This document shows, one piece after another, positions 16,656 to 28,800 of a stretch of DNA of 64,000 bases. The position numbers were made by a program, and so were the translations under genes. This DNA is from Bifidobacterium ramosum. GTDB lineage: Bacteria > Actinomycetota > Actinomycetes > Actinomycetales > Bifidobacteriaceae. Below the pieces are notes generated by a model. The model made no database searches. It was not told where the DNA came from and saw only the letters and a program-made list of their open reading frames with translations. The stretch is from NCBI RefSeq assembly GCF_009299505.1, contig NZ_WBSM01000007.1, forward strand, positions 1 to 64,000, given 5' to 3'. Position 1 is the first letter of the stretch. Each line of letters begins with the position of its first letter.

Positions 16656-19600
16656 TCACGCGGCGGGCAGACAGCTCGGCCCGAACAGGATCTTGATCTC
16701 CGCGAACAGCGCCGTGTCGCGCTTCACGCGGAACCGGTCGCCGAACGTGAGCACCTGCGCGTTGCCGTCGTCGTCCACGATCGCCAGCCGCACCTCGCAA
16801 TACCCCGGATGCGCGTGCAGCACCTGCGCGAGTCGGCTCATGTTCTCCCGACCGAGCGCGACCTGCGGCAACGTCAGCATCACCGGCCGCTCATCAGCCG
16901 CCTCCAGCGTCGGCACCTGCATCTCCGTGGCGCGCAGGCTCACCGTCTCGTCGCGCAGCTCGACCTGACCGCGGATCTGCACGATCTGGTCGATGGCCAG
17001 CTCGGCCGCGGCCGCCTCGTACACCTTGCCGAAGAACATGCACTGGATCGAGCTTTCCATGTCCTCGATGGTGACGATGGCCCACGGGTTGCCCTTCTTG
17101 GACACGCGCCGGTCCACGCCGGTGATCAGCCCCGCGAGCGTGACCTGCTGGCCCTCGCCCATCGTCTTCGCGCGGTCGATGAGATGCGCGATCGACATCT
17201 CACGCAGCCCCGCGAGCACGGCCTGCATGCCGCTGAGCGGATGGTCGGACACGTACAGGCCGAGCATCTCGCGTTCGAAGTTGAGCTTGGTCTTCTTGTC
17301 CCACTCCTCGATGTCGGGCACGGACACGGCGGCGTCGCCCATCGCCTCCGCTCCCCCGTCGTCCTCGTCGGAGAACAGGTCGAACTGGCCCTCCGCCTGC
17401 TTGCGCTTGAGGCCGACCACCGAGTCGATGGCCGCCTCGTGGATGGTGAACAGCGCGCGCCGGTTCGGGTCGATCGAGTCGAACGCGCCGGCCTTGATGA
17501 GCGATTCGATCATGCGCCGGTTGAGCGCGGTGAGCGGCACTCGGCGGATGAAGTCCATGAAGTTGACGAACTTGCCGCGTTTGCCGCTGCGTTCGGCGAT
17601 GATGTCCTTGACCGGCGCGTCGCCGACGTTGCGGATCGCGCCGAGGCCGAAGCGCACGACGTCGCCGACGGCGGAGTACTCGTACACCGACTCGTTAACG
17701 TCCGGCGAGAGCACCTGGATGCCCATGCGGCGCGCCTCGCCGAGGTACAGCGCGGTCTTGTCCTTGTTGGTCGATGCGCCCTGTAGCAGGGCGGCCATGA
17801 ACTCGACCGGATAGTGGGTCTTGAGGTAAGCGGTCCAATACGAGATCAGGCCGTACGCGGCCGAATGCGCCTTGTTGAACGCATAGCCGGAGAACGGGAC
17901 CAGGATCTCCCAGATCGCCTCGGCGGCCTCCTCGGAGTAACCATGCTCCTTCATGCCGGCGAAGAACGGCACCTTCTCCTTGGCCAGCACCTCGGGCTTC
18001 TTCTTGCCCATGGCTCGACGCAGCACGTCGGCCTTGCCGAGCGAGTAGCCGGCGAGGATACGCGCGGCGGACTGCACCTGCTCCTGGTAGATGATCAGGC
18101 CGTACGTCTCGTCGAGCACCTGCTTGAGCGGCTCGTCAAGTTCGGGGTGGATCGGCGTGATCTTCTGCAGACCGTTCTTGCGCTTGGCGTAGTTGGTGTG
18201 CGACTCCATCGACATCGGGCCCGGTCGATACAGGGCGATGAGTGCGGAGATGTCGTTGAAGTTGGTGGGTTTCAGGGTGCGTAGCAGCGAGCGCATGCCG
18301 TCGCCATCGAGCTGGAAGACGCCGAGCGTGTCGCCACGCGACAGCAGATCGTACGTCGGCTTGTCGTCGAGCGGGATCTTCGTGTATTCGATCTTGCCCT
18401 TGCCGTTGAGTTCGACGTTGCGCAGCGTGTCGCGGATGATCGTGAGGTTGGACAGGCCGAGGAAGTCCATCTTGACGAGGCCGAGCGTTTCGCACGTATG
18501 GTATTCGAACGTCGTGGTGACGGTGCCGTCGACGCGCTCCAGCAGCGGCGACGTGTCAGTGATCGGCTCGGATCCCATGATCGTGGCGCACGCGTGCACG
18601 CCGGTCTGACGGATCAGACCCTCGATGCCCTTGGCCTCCTCGGTGATGCGTTTGACGTCCGGGTTGGAGTCGTACAGTTCGCGGTATTCACGCGCCTCGG
18701 CGTAGCGTTTCGCCTTCGGGTCGAAGATGTCGTGCAGGCTGATGTCCTTGCCGCCGGTCTCGGCCGGGGGCAGCGCCTTGGTGACGGTGTCGCCCATGGA
18801 GAAGTCGTAGCCCATGATGCGCGCGGAGTCCTTGAGCGCCTGCTTGGTCTTGATGGTGCCGTAGATCACGCACTGGGCGACCTTGTCGTGGCCGTACTTG
18901 TCGGCCACGTATTCGAGGACCTTGGCGCGGCCGTCGGGGTCGAAGTCGACGTCGATATCCGGCAGGGAGACGCGTTCGGGGTTGAGGAAGCGTTCGAAGA
19001 TCAGGCCGTGCTTGATCGGGTCGAGTTCGGTGATGCCCATCGCGTAGGCGACCATGGCGCCTGCGGCGGAGCCACGGCCCGGGCCGACCATCACACCGTG
19101 GGTCTTGGCCCAGTTGATGTAGTCGGCGACGACGAGGAAGTAGCCGCAGAACTGCATCTGGCAGATCACGCCGCACTCGTAGTCGGCCTGCTTGAGGACC
19201 TCGAGCGGCGGGTTGCCGTCGTAGCGCTTCTCGAGGCCCTCCTCGACCTTCTTCAAAAACAGCGAGGTCTCGTCCCAACCTTCGGGACAGGCGAACTGCG
19301 GCATGAACGCGCCGTCCTCGTTGTCGTCGAACATGACGTTGCAGCGTTCGGCGATCTCGAGCGTGTTGTCGCACGCCTCGGGAAAGTCCTTGAACAGCTC
19401 GCGCATCTCCTCGGCCGGCTTGATGTAGTAGCCTGAGCCTTCGAACTTGAAGCGGTCCGGGTTGTCGAGCGTGTCGCCGGAGTTGATGCACAGCATCGCG
19501 TCCTGCGCGTCCTTGTCCTCCTCACGCACGTAATGCGAGTCGTTGGTGGCGAGCAGCGGCGCGTTGAGCTTTTTCGCGATGGTGAGCAGGCCGTCGGTCA

Positions 19601-20240
19601 CCTCGGTCTCGATCTTCAGACCGTGATCCATGAGCTCGATGTAGAAGTTGTCGCGGCCGAAGATGTCCTGGAACTCGCCGGCGGCGCGCAGGGCCTCGTC
19701 GAACTGGCCGAGGCGCAGACGCGTCTGGATGATGCCCGACGGGCAGCCGGAGGAGGCGATCACGCCCTTGGAGTAGGTGGCGAGCACCTCCTTGTCCATA
19801 CGCGGGTAACGCATGACGCGGCCTTCGAGGTTCGCCACGGAGCTTGCCTTCATGAGGTTGACGAGGCCCTCGTCGTTTTCGGCCCACATGGTCAGGTGGG
19901 TGATCACGCCGCCGCCGGACACATCGTCCGGGTTGCGGCGGCGGTGCTTTTCGTCGAGGTTCGGGTCCCAGTTCGTGTCCCAGCTGACGCGCGTGGGGTC
20001 CTGGCGCGCGGTCTCCGGGGTGACGTACGCCTCGATGCCGATGATCGGCTTGACGCCGGCCTTGACGGCGGTGCTCCACATCTCGTAGGCGCCGTGCATG
20101 TTGCCGTGGTCGGTGATGGCGACCGCCGGCATGCCGAGCTCCTTGACGCGGTTCACCAGATTCGGGATCTTCGACGCGCCGTCCAGCAGCGAATAGTGCG
20201 TGTGGTTGTGCAGATGAACAAAGTTTCCCGATTCAGCCAT
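16656..20240 (-). CDS. dnaE: DNA polymerase III alpha subunit
   Basis: 1194 residues, the replicative polymerase catalytic subunit. N-terminal PHP domain with HLHNHTHYSLLDG and AITDHGNMHGAYE; polymerase core with PGRGSAAGAMVAYAMGI and the catalytic PDIDVDFDPDGR; thumb/finger region GLIIYQEQVQ, SLGKADVLRRAMGKKK, NKAHSAAYGLISYWTAYLKTHYP; then an OB fold (QVTLAGLITGVDRR, WAIVTIED). Full length for a class DnaE1 enzyme. The start MAESGNFVHLHNH is chosen over an ATG four codons earlier because it matches the usual short lead to the PHP motif. Confidence 0.96.
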   Translation of the reverse strand: MAESGNFVHLHNHTHYSLLDGASKIPNLVNRVKELGMPAVAITDHGNMHGAYEMWSTAVKAGVKPIIGIEAYVTPETARQDPTRVSWDTNWDPNLDEKHRRRNPDDVSGGGVITHLTMWAENDEGLVNLMKASSVANLEGRVMRYPRMDKEVLATYSKGVIASSGCPSGIIQTRLRLGQFDEALRAAGEFQDIFGRDNFYIELMDHGLKIETEVTDGLLTIAKKLNAPLLATNDSHYVREEDKDAQDAMLCINSGDTLDNPDRFKFEGSGYYIKPAEEMRELFKDFPEACDNTLEIAERCNVMFDDNEDGAFMPQFACPEGWDETSLFLKKVEEGLEKRYDGNPPLEVLKQADYECGVICQMQFCGYFLVVADYINWAKTHGVMVGPGRGSAAGAMVAYAMGITELDPIKHGLIFERFLNPERVSLPDIDVDFDPDGRAKVLEYVADKYGHDKVAQCVIYGTIKTKQALKDSARIMGYDFSMGDTVTKALPPAETGGKDISLHDIFDPKAKRYAEAREYRELYDSNPDVKRITEEAKGIEGLIRQTGVHACATIMGSEPITDTSPLLERVDGTVTTTFEYHTCETLGLVKMDFLGLSNLTIIRDTLRNVELNGKGKIEYTKIPLDDKPTYDLLSRGDTLGVFQLDGDGMRSLLRTLKPTNFNDISALIALYRPGPMSMESHTNYAKRKNGLQKITPIHPELDEPLKQVLDETYGLIIYQEQVQSAARILAGYSLGKADVLRRAMGKKKPEVLAKEKVPFFAGMKEHGYSEEAAEAIWEILVPFSGYAFNKAHSAAYGLISYWTAYLKTHYPVEFMAALLQGASTNKDKTALYLGEARRMGIQVLSPDVNESVYEYSAVGDVVRFGLGAIRNVGDAPVKDIIAERSGKRGKFVNFMDFIRRVPLTALNRRMIESLIKAGAFDSIDPNRRALFTIHEAAIDSVVGLKRKQAEGQFDLFSDEDDGGAEAMGDAAVSVPDIEEWDKKTKLNFEREMLGLYVSDHPLSGMQAVLAGLREMSIAHLIDRAKTMGEGQQVTLAGLITGVDRRVSKKGNPWAIVTIEDMESSIQCMFFGKVYEAAAAELAIDQIVQIRGQVELRDETVSLRATEMQVPTLEAADERPVMLTLPQVALGRENMSRLAQVLHAHPGYCEVRLAIVDDDGNAQVLTFGDRFRVKRDTALFAEIKILFGPSCLPAA

Positions 20241-20291
20241 GCGTTCCACCATACCTCATGGCCTTGGCACCTCATGGCCGCGGCCGGCCCG

Positions 20292-20501
20292 TCATCCGAA
20301 CCGCACGATGAGCCCTCCGACGGCGATGACGAGCATCACCGCGCCGGTGACCCGCGCCCTGAACAGATACCATTCGGTCGGCGCGCCGCCTTTGACGTCA
20401 AGGACATGCTGGATCTTCCACATGACCTCCGGCTTGAACAGGAAGCCCACGCCGCAGCACGTCATGAACAGTTCGAAGAGCATGAATTGCGTGACGCTCA
20501 T
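20292..20501 (-). CDS. Small two-helix membrane protein
   Basis: 69 residues. Two hydrophobic helices (FMLFELFMTCCGVGFLF and VTGAVMLVIAVGGLIV) flank a conserved-looking linker, PEVMWKIQHVLDVKGGAPTE, which resembles the small DUF6199-type proteins of Gram-positives. The function is unknown. It lies between dnaE and mrp on the same strand, 44 bp after the mrp stop, so co-transcription with mrp is possible. Confidence 0.72.
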   Translation of the reverse strand: MSVTQFMLFELFMTCCGVGFLFKPEVMWKIQHVLDVKGGAPTEWYLFRARVTGAVMLVIAVGGLIVRFG

Positions 20502-20545
20502 GACGGTGCTCGGCGCTCCTTCGCGGACGACTCAGGATACGTCCA

Positions 20546-21661
20546 TCATACGCCCATCAGCCGCTCGGCGAGCGTCCGGAACTCCCGGCCGATGCCGTCC
20601 GTGCGCAGCGCGCCGTCCTTGTCGAGGACGGCCGGCCGACCCGCCTCACCGGTCTCGCGCAGCTCCGGTTCGAGCGGCAGCTGCGCCATAAGCGGCACCT
20701 CGTAGCCGAGCGCATCGGTGAGCTGCTCGCTCACCCGCCGGCCGCCGCCCTCGCCGAAGATGCGCAGCTTCTCGCCCTTGTGCTCATACCAGCTCATGTT
20801 CTCCACGACGCCGCGCACCTTCATCGGCACCTGCAGCGCAACCAGCCCCGAACGCACGGCCACGTCGGACGCGCTCGGCTGCGGGGTCGTCACGACCACG
20901 AGCTCGGCGTTCGGCAACGCCTGTGCCACGGAGATCGCCATGTCGCCGGTGCCGGGCGCGAGGTCAAGCAGCAGCACGTCCGGCTCGCCCCACCACACGT
21001 CCGACAGGAACTGCTCCAGCGAGCGCTGCAATCGCGGTCCGCGCCACAGGATCGCCCGGTCGGCGCCCGCGAACATGCCGATCGAGATGAGCTTGACGCC
21101 CCACGCGGTCACCGGCATCAGCATGCCGTTGAGGTTCGTGGGCTGGGTGCGCACGCCGAACAGCTTCGGCAGCGAGAAGCCATAGATGTCCGCGTCGATG
21201 GCGGCGGTGTCGTAGCCGAGCGCGGCGAACGTGGCGGCGAGGTTCGCGGTGACCGACGATTTGCCGACGCCGCCCTTGCCAGAGGCGATCGCGAAGATGC
21301 GGGTCTTGACGCCCGGCTTGGTGAACGGGTTCTGCTTGCGCTCGGCCTTGAGGTCGGCGACGAGGTCGGCGAGCTTGTCGCGGCTCATCGACGTGACCTC
21401 GATGTGCGGGGTGAGGGTCGCGTCCGGGTAGGAGGCGACCGCGCCGTTGATCTGGTTGGTGATGGTCTCCGAGAGCGGGCAGCCTTCGACGGTGAGCTCG
21501 ACCTGCACGGTCACGTCGTAGGCGTCGGGCGCGACGGCCGGGTCCGCATGGATCGCCGCGATCATGCCCAGATCGGTGACGGACCGGCCGAGTTCGGGGT
21601 CGATGACGCGGCTGAGCCGGTCGTAAATGTCCGCTTCGATCTTCCGGGGGGTTACTGTCAT
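20546..21661 (-). CDS. mrp: Mrp/ApbC-type P-loop ATPase, iron-sulfur carrier family
   Basis: 371 residues. N-terminal MIP18/DUF59 domain (RVIDPELGRSVTDLGMI), then an Mrp NTPase domain with the deviant Walker A SGKGGVGKSSVTANLA, a switch DADIYGFSLPKLFG and LLLDLAPGTGDMAISVAQ. Family members carry Fe-S clusters to target proteins. The usual CxxC in the segment after VVENMSWY is absent here (the region reads EHKGEKLRIFGEGGG), so cluster binding through that motif is doubtful. AAGGAGG precedes the ATG. Confidence 0.9.
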   Translation of the reverse strand: MTVTPRKIEADIYDRLSRVIDPELGRSVTDLGMIAAIHADPAVAPDAYDVTVQVELTVEGCPLSETITNQINGAVASYPDATLTPHIEVTSMSRDKLADLVADLKAERKQNPFTKPGVKTRIFAIASGKGGVGKSSVTANLAATFAALGYDTAAIDADIYGFSLPKLFGVRTQPTNLNGMLMPVTAWGVKLISIGMFAGADRAILWRGPRLQRSLEQFLSDVWWGEPDVLLLDLAPGTGDMAISVAQALPNAELVVVTTPQPSASDVAVRSGLVALQVPMKVRGVVENMSWYEHKGEKLRIFGEGGGRRVSEQLTDALGYEVPLMAQLPLEPELRETGEAGRPAVLDKDGALRTDGIGREFRTLAERLMGV

Positions 21662-21727
21662 GGATCGTCCTCCTTATTGCCGCGTACCAGACTAGCGTGC
21701 GATCGCGCGGCGTGCCAGAGGCATGTG

Positions 21728-21884
21728 CCGGTTCCCGGGATCGGGCCCGGTCATCCCGGGAACTAGAAACCTCACATTTACGCACAACCGCACATGGCAT
21801 ATCGGTGGAAAATGGCGGCTCGACCCTTACAAACCGCACACGCCCGGTTCCCGGGATTCCCCGCCCGCAATCCCGGGAACCGGC
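21728..21884 (+). repeat. Paired GGTTCCCGGGA palindrome element, copy A
   Basis: Two inverted repeats of the form GGTTCCCGGGAT...ATCCCGGGAAC(C), at each end of a ~85-bp spacer containing CACATTTACGCACAACCGCA and AAATGGCGGCTCGAC. Copy A ends 4 bp before the stop of the following minus-strand gene. Confidence 0.88.
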
Positions 21885-21888
21885 GAAC

Positions 21889-22719
21889 TCATATAACCAC
21901 CCTGGCCAGCCCCATCAGATGCCTCTGTCGCTGCATCATCACCCTGATGACCTGCACGATCCGTCGCCGCGCGGCATCATCGATCAGATCGTCCGCCGTG
22001 ACCAGCACGATCTCCCACCCCGCCAATCTCAGCCGGTTCAGTCGTCTGGCGTCCGCACGCATCTGGTCGACGCCGGCATGGTATCCGCCTTGGTATTCGA
22101 TGCCGAGTTTGATGTCCGGATACGCGATGTCGATGAAACAGCAATCATTCGGCCCCAACATCACACAATGATTGACCGACGGCGTGCCAAGACCGTTTCT
22201 CATGGCCAGCACATAGACCTGCGATTCCGGCGGCGAATCGGTGTTAGCCGCGAGAAACGGCGCAATGCCCATACATCGCGCACGTCCCTGAAACCCTTTG
22301 GTGTCCGTCGCATACCGGACCAGTTCATCGATGGACGCGACCCGCCGGCGACGGTCCCGGCAGGCGAACGATCCCGCGATGACCGCCAGACTTTCCTCGC
22401 TGCAGTATCTGGACATCTGGGCCCATGTCATGGCCGGTCGCGTCACGTCATAGACGCCGGCATGCTCGACCAGAAACTCGCCTTTCCATGAATGCGTGAT
22501 CACCCTGGCATATCGTCGGCGCTTGGCCTTGTCCGCGAACACGATATGGTGCTTGTTCGCAGGCAGCCGACAGTCCGGTGGCGGGGAAGTTCCCCAGTAT
22601 TCCAACGCGCTGCAATGGGAGAATACAGGGACGATGTCCATGTCGCCCGCGAGCGCGGCACATTGCGCGCGGCGCCGCAGCATTACCTGCATCGCCTCAT
22701 CAGCCATGAAAGAGCTCAT
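21889..22719 (-). CDS. PD-(D/E)XK/DUF559-like nuclease-fold protein, AbiEi-like layout
   Basis: 276 residues. The C-terminus holds a restriction-endonuclease-like signature: DIAYPDIKLGIEYQGGYH, then a conserved DARRLNRLRLAGWEIVLVTADDL, as in DUF559/Vsr-like proteins (acidic Asp, Glu and the downstream Gln/His). The N-terminal half (CSALEYWG, HSWKG, VYDVTRPAMTWAQMS) resembles the middle of AbiEi-type proteins from actinobacteria. Function unproven; a nuclease-derived defence or regulatory role is inference. The gene is bracketed by composite repeats A and B in the same orientation and has no strong ribosome site; an internal ATG four codons on is possible. Confidence 0.68.
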   Translation of the reverse strand: MSSFMADEAMQVMLRRRAQCAALAGDMDIVPVFSHCSALEYWGTSPPPDCRLPANKHHIVFADKAKRRRYARVITHSWKGEFLVEHAGVYDVTRPAMTWAQMSRYCSEESLAVIAGSFACRDRRRRVASIDELVRYATDTKGFQGRARCMGIAPFLAANTDSPPESQVYVLAMRNGLGTPSVNHCVMLGPNDCCFIDIAYPDIKLGIEYQGGYHAGVDQMRADARRLNRLRLAGWEIVLVTADDLIDDAARRRIVQVIRVMMQRQRHLMGLARVVI

Positions 22720-22829
22720 GCGGCGAGCCTACGAGGTCGCCGATGTCTGGAGCAAGGCCGGTCGGGCTATGTGGTCGAATGCATGGGTTATCCACAGTTT
22801 CGGCGTGTTGCGGACAATGCCGCGGCCTT

Positions 22830-22986
22830 CTGGTTCCCGGGATCGGGCCCGGTCATCCCGGGAACCGGAAATCTCACATTTACGCACAACCGCACATGGC
22901 ATATCGGCGGAAAATGGCGGCTCGACTCTTACAAACCGCACACGCCCAGTTCCCGGGATTGCGGCGCGGCGATCCCGGGAACCGGG
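22830..22986 (+). repeat. Paired GGTTCCCGGGA palindrome element, copy B
   Basis: Nearly identical to copy A across the whole ~157 bp, including the spacer. It ends 9 bp before the ligA stop and lies upstream of the nuclease-fold gene, so the gene sits between two direct copies. Confidence 0.88.
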
Positions 22987-22995
22987 CAAGCGCCA

Positions 22996-25701
<2,706 letters not shown>

Positions 25702-25714
25702 TCAGTTTACCGGC

Positions 25715-25870
25715 ACGGTTCCCGGGATCCAGCGCCGCCATCCCGGGAACCGGAAAACGCACATTACCGCACAATCGCACATGACAATTCGGCGGAACAC
25801 CGCCCTGCAACGCTCGGGAACCGCACATAGCCGGTTCCCGGGATTTCCCGGCGCGCATCCCGGGAACCCC
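25715..25870 (+). repeat. Paired GGTTCCCGGGA palindrome element, copy C
   Basis: Same layout and length as A and B, but the spacer has diverged (CACATTACCGCACAATCGCACATGA kept in part). It sits between ligA and the next gene's stop. Confidence 0.82.
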
Positions 25871-25891
25871 AGAAGCCCAGCCAGCCCCGCC

Positions 25892-28800
25892 TCACGCGTT
25901 GAGCGAGCGCAGGAACTGCGCCTGCACCACGTCGATGCCGTCGGAGTCGTCGTCGTTCATGCGCGCGCACGCCACGGACAGCGTGCGGGCGGGCACGAAC
26001 ATGCCCTCATCCACGGTCACGCGGGCCGCTTCGCGCATGATCGCCGCGACCTCGGTGTTCGGCCAGACCGGCAGGTCGTGCGCCATCAGTACGGCCTTGG
26101 CCGCTTCGACGCTGTCGGGCACGGGCACGCATTGCGAGTCGGCGCGCGCCACAAGCTCATGCAGCTCGCCCTCCAATGCGCCGATTTGCCCGGGACTGAT
26201 GTGATCGCTCATGATATAGGCGGCCACGGCCACGTCGAACCGGTCGCGCATCCATTCGGCGTAGGCGAGCCGGTAGTAGGCGAAGGCGGCGTCGTCGCGG
26301 TCGAGCGCCACACGCAGCGCGTTGAGGCATGCGGCGCGCGCCAGATCCCAGTCCTCGGTGCGGGCCAGCTGCACCGCGAGTTTGAGATGCGACAGCGGGT
26401 AGGCGGGCGCGTAGGCGACCATCGCGTTGAGATGCGGCAGCGCCTCCTTGGGACCCTTGATCTGCGACAGCACGTCGGCGAGTTCCATGTGCGCGTAGAA
26501 CAGATCGTCGGGGATGAGCACGGTCTGTTCGCCGGAGGTGGCGAACAGCCGGTTGTAGACGACGCGTTCCGCATAGGAGTTGAAGTACCGCGGCACGCCG
26601 GGGTTGTTGGCGTACATGAGGTCGAGCCGTTCGAGTTCCACCTCGATCATGTCGAAGGCCTGCTCCGCGTTGCCGGAGAACAGCAGGTCGCGAGCCTTGA
26701 GACGCGCCCGTTCGATGTCGTGCGTGAGCTGGAAGTCGAAGTCCGGCGTGTCCTCGCCGTCGATAAGCGCGCTCGTGACGCGCGGCGCGAGGGCGCTGAG
26801 CTCGGGGTCGGCGATGCGGTCGATGATGGCCATCGCGCGCTGCGCCTTGGCGACGGACAGCAGGTTCGGGTCGGCGGCGAGCCGGTGGAATTCGGCGACG
26901 CCGTGCTGCAGCAGGTCGGCCCGTTGGATGGACAGGTCGACGGCGTCGTGCGCGCCGAGCACGCGCGCCATATGCGGTTCGAACACCGTATCGGACAGTT
27001 CCGGCTCCTCCTGCGAGCCGGCCGGCGCGAACCGGTTGTCGCGCAGGTCGAAGCCCGGATTCACCGGCAGCAGCGCGCCGTGCTCGTCCATCTCCATGAC
27101 GGCGTCGAACATGCGGTACGTGTCGATCGGATGCTCCAGTCCGTCCTCGCGCAGCCGTTCGAGCAGCGCCTCGCGGGTGAAGGTGACGGTGGCGAGCGTA
27201 CGCACCGTAGGCGTGGTCTGCAGCGCGGTGAGCGGATCACCATCCGCGGAGCCGCCGTCGCCGACGCCGGCCGCCGCGGCGACGCCGAGCCCGTCCGCGC
27301 CGTCGCCGGTGGAGCCGAGGCCGTACGCCATGCCGGCGGTGTCCGTGGCGGCGGCATCCGTCGCACGATTGCCCTGCGGCATGTTGAACGCGACTTCGTC
27401 GAAGTCGAAGTCCTTCATAAGATCCTCGAACCGGCTGTCGACGGTGGCCTTGTCGGCGGTGTCCATGTCCGGATCGCCGTGCTCGGCCGATGCGGATGCC
27501 GTCGATCCGGCCGTGTCGTCCGACGTGCCCGATGCGCCGCCGTTCGCGACGTTGCCGGCGCCGACGACACCGTCCGTACCAACGACACCAGTATCGTCCG
27601 ACGCGTCGGTCGTACCGGTGCCACTCGCGGCCGTACCGCCGTCGCCGTCGTCCATGGCCGGCATGGGCGTGCGCGTGGGATCGCCGTGGAAGTCGCCGTC
27701 CTTCGGCGCGGCCTTGCCGCCGCCGAGCGACACATCGCCGAACTGGCCGCGTTCGACCATGTGCATCATCTGGCCGACCGCACCGGAAATCGCCGTGTTC
27801 TGCTCCGCTACGGCCTCCTCCAGTCCGATCGAGTCGACGTGCAGCGATACCTGACGGATGCGGTCGTCCGCGCCGAACGCCATCGCGGCCATCATCAGGC
27901 CGACGCGCAGGTTGTAGGCGGCGCTCATCGACGCACGCTGGTCGGCGCTGAGGTCCTTCCACGCGTGGGTGTCGGCATCGTACCGGCTGGTGGGCATCAT
28001 CGACGGTCCGGCGGTGGTGAAGCCGACGCCGACCAGTCCCGAATCGAGGTTCGATCGGAACTCCACGTCGAAACGGTATGGCAGTCGCAGCCGGCGCAGC
28101 AGCGTCGACATGGACTGTCGGTACAGCCATTCGGAGCCGTGGGACGCGGCATTGTCGGACTCACCGGCACCGGCACCCGCGCGGGTACCACTATCCGCTC
28201 CGCGTTCCTTATCGGCGATCCGCCGGGTCTGCGCCCGCGCCTCGTCGACCATGCGCAGGATGGCGTGCACGCCTTCGTCCGACGTCGGCAGCCCCGCGCC
28301 GACGCCGCCAGCCGTAGCCCCACCGTCCAGCGCTCCGGCATACGTCTCGTCGTGTTCGTTGGTCTTCAGCGCGATCAACGCCGGATTATGCAGCAGCATC
28401 CAGTCGATCTGCGCGGCCTGCGCGCGCGTGACCGTGTCCTCGGTGGGGTTGAGGCCGAGCCGCGCGTTGCGTTCGAGCCATGCGCTGACGGCGGCGAACC
28501 GGTTGAGGTTGCCTTCGATGCGCAGCGTCTGCAGCACGGCCGGGATCTGCAGTTCGGTGTCCCACGTGAAGAAGTAGTTGCCCGAATACGTGGAGGTGTA
28601 CAGGTGCAGCGGTTCCGCGCCGTGCACCGCGTCGAGCCCGGTGGCGGGCTCGGGCGCGCGCACCTCATGCATGAGGTCGGCGAAATGGTCCTCAAGTCCG
28701 GAGGCGCGCATGCCGTGGGCGCGCGCGTCGAGCGTATCGCGCAGGCAGCGGCGGATCGCCCCGATCGGCGCCTCGCGGTTGAGCCGGCGGAAGATGTTGC

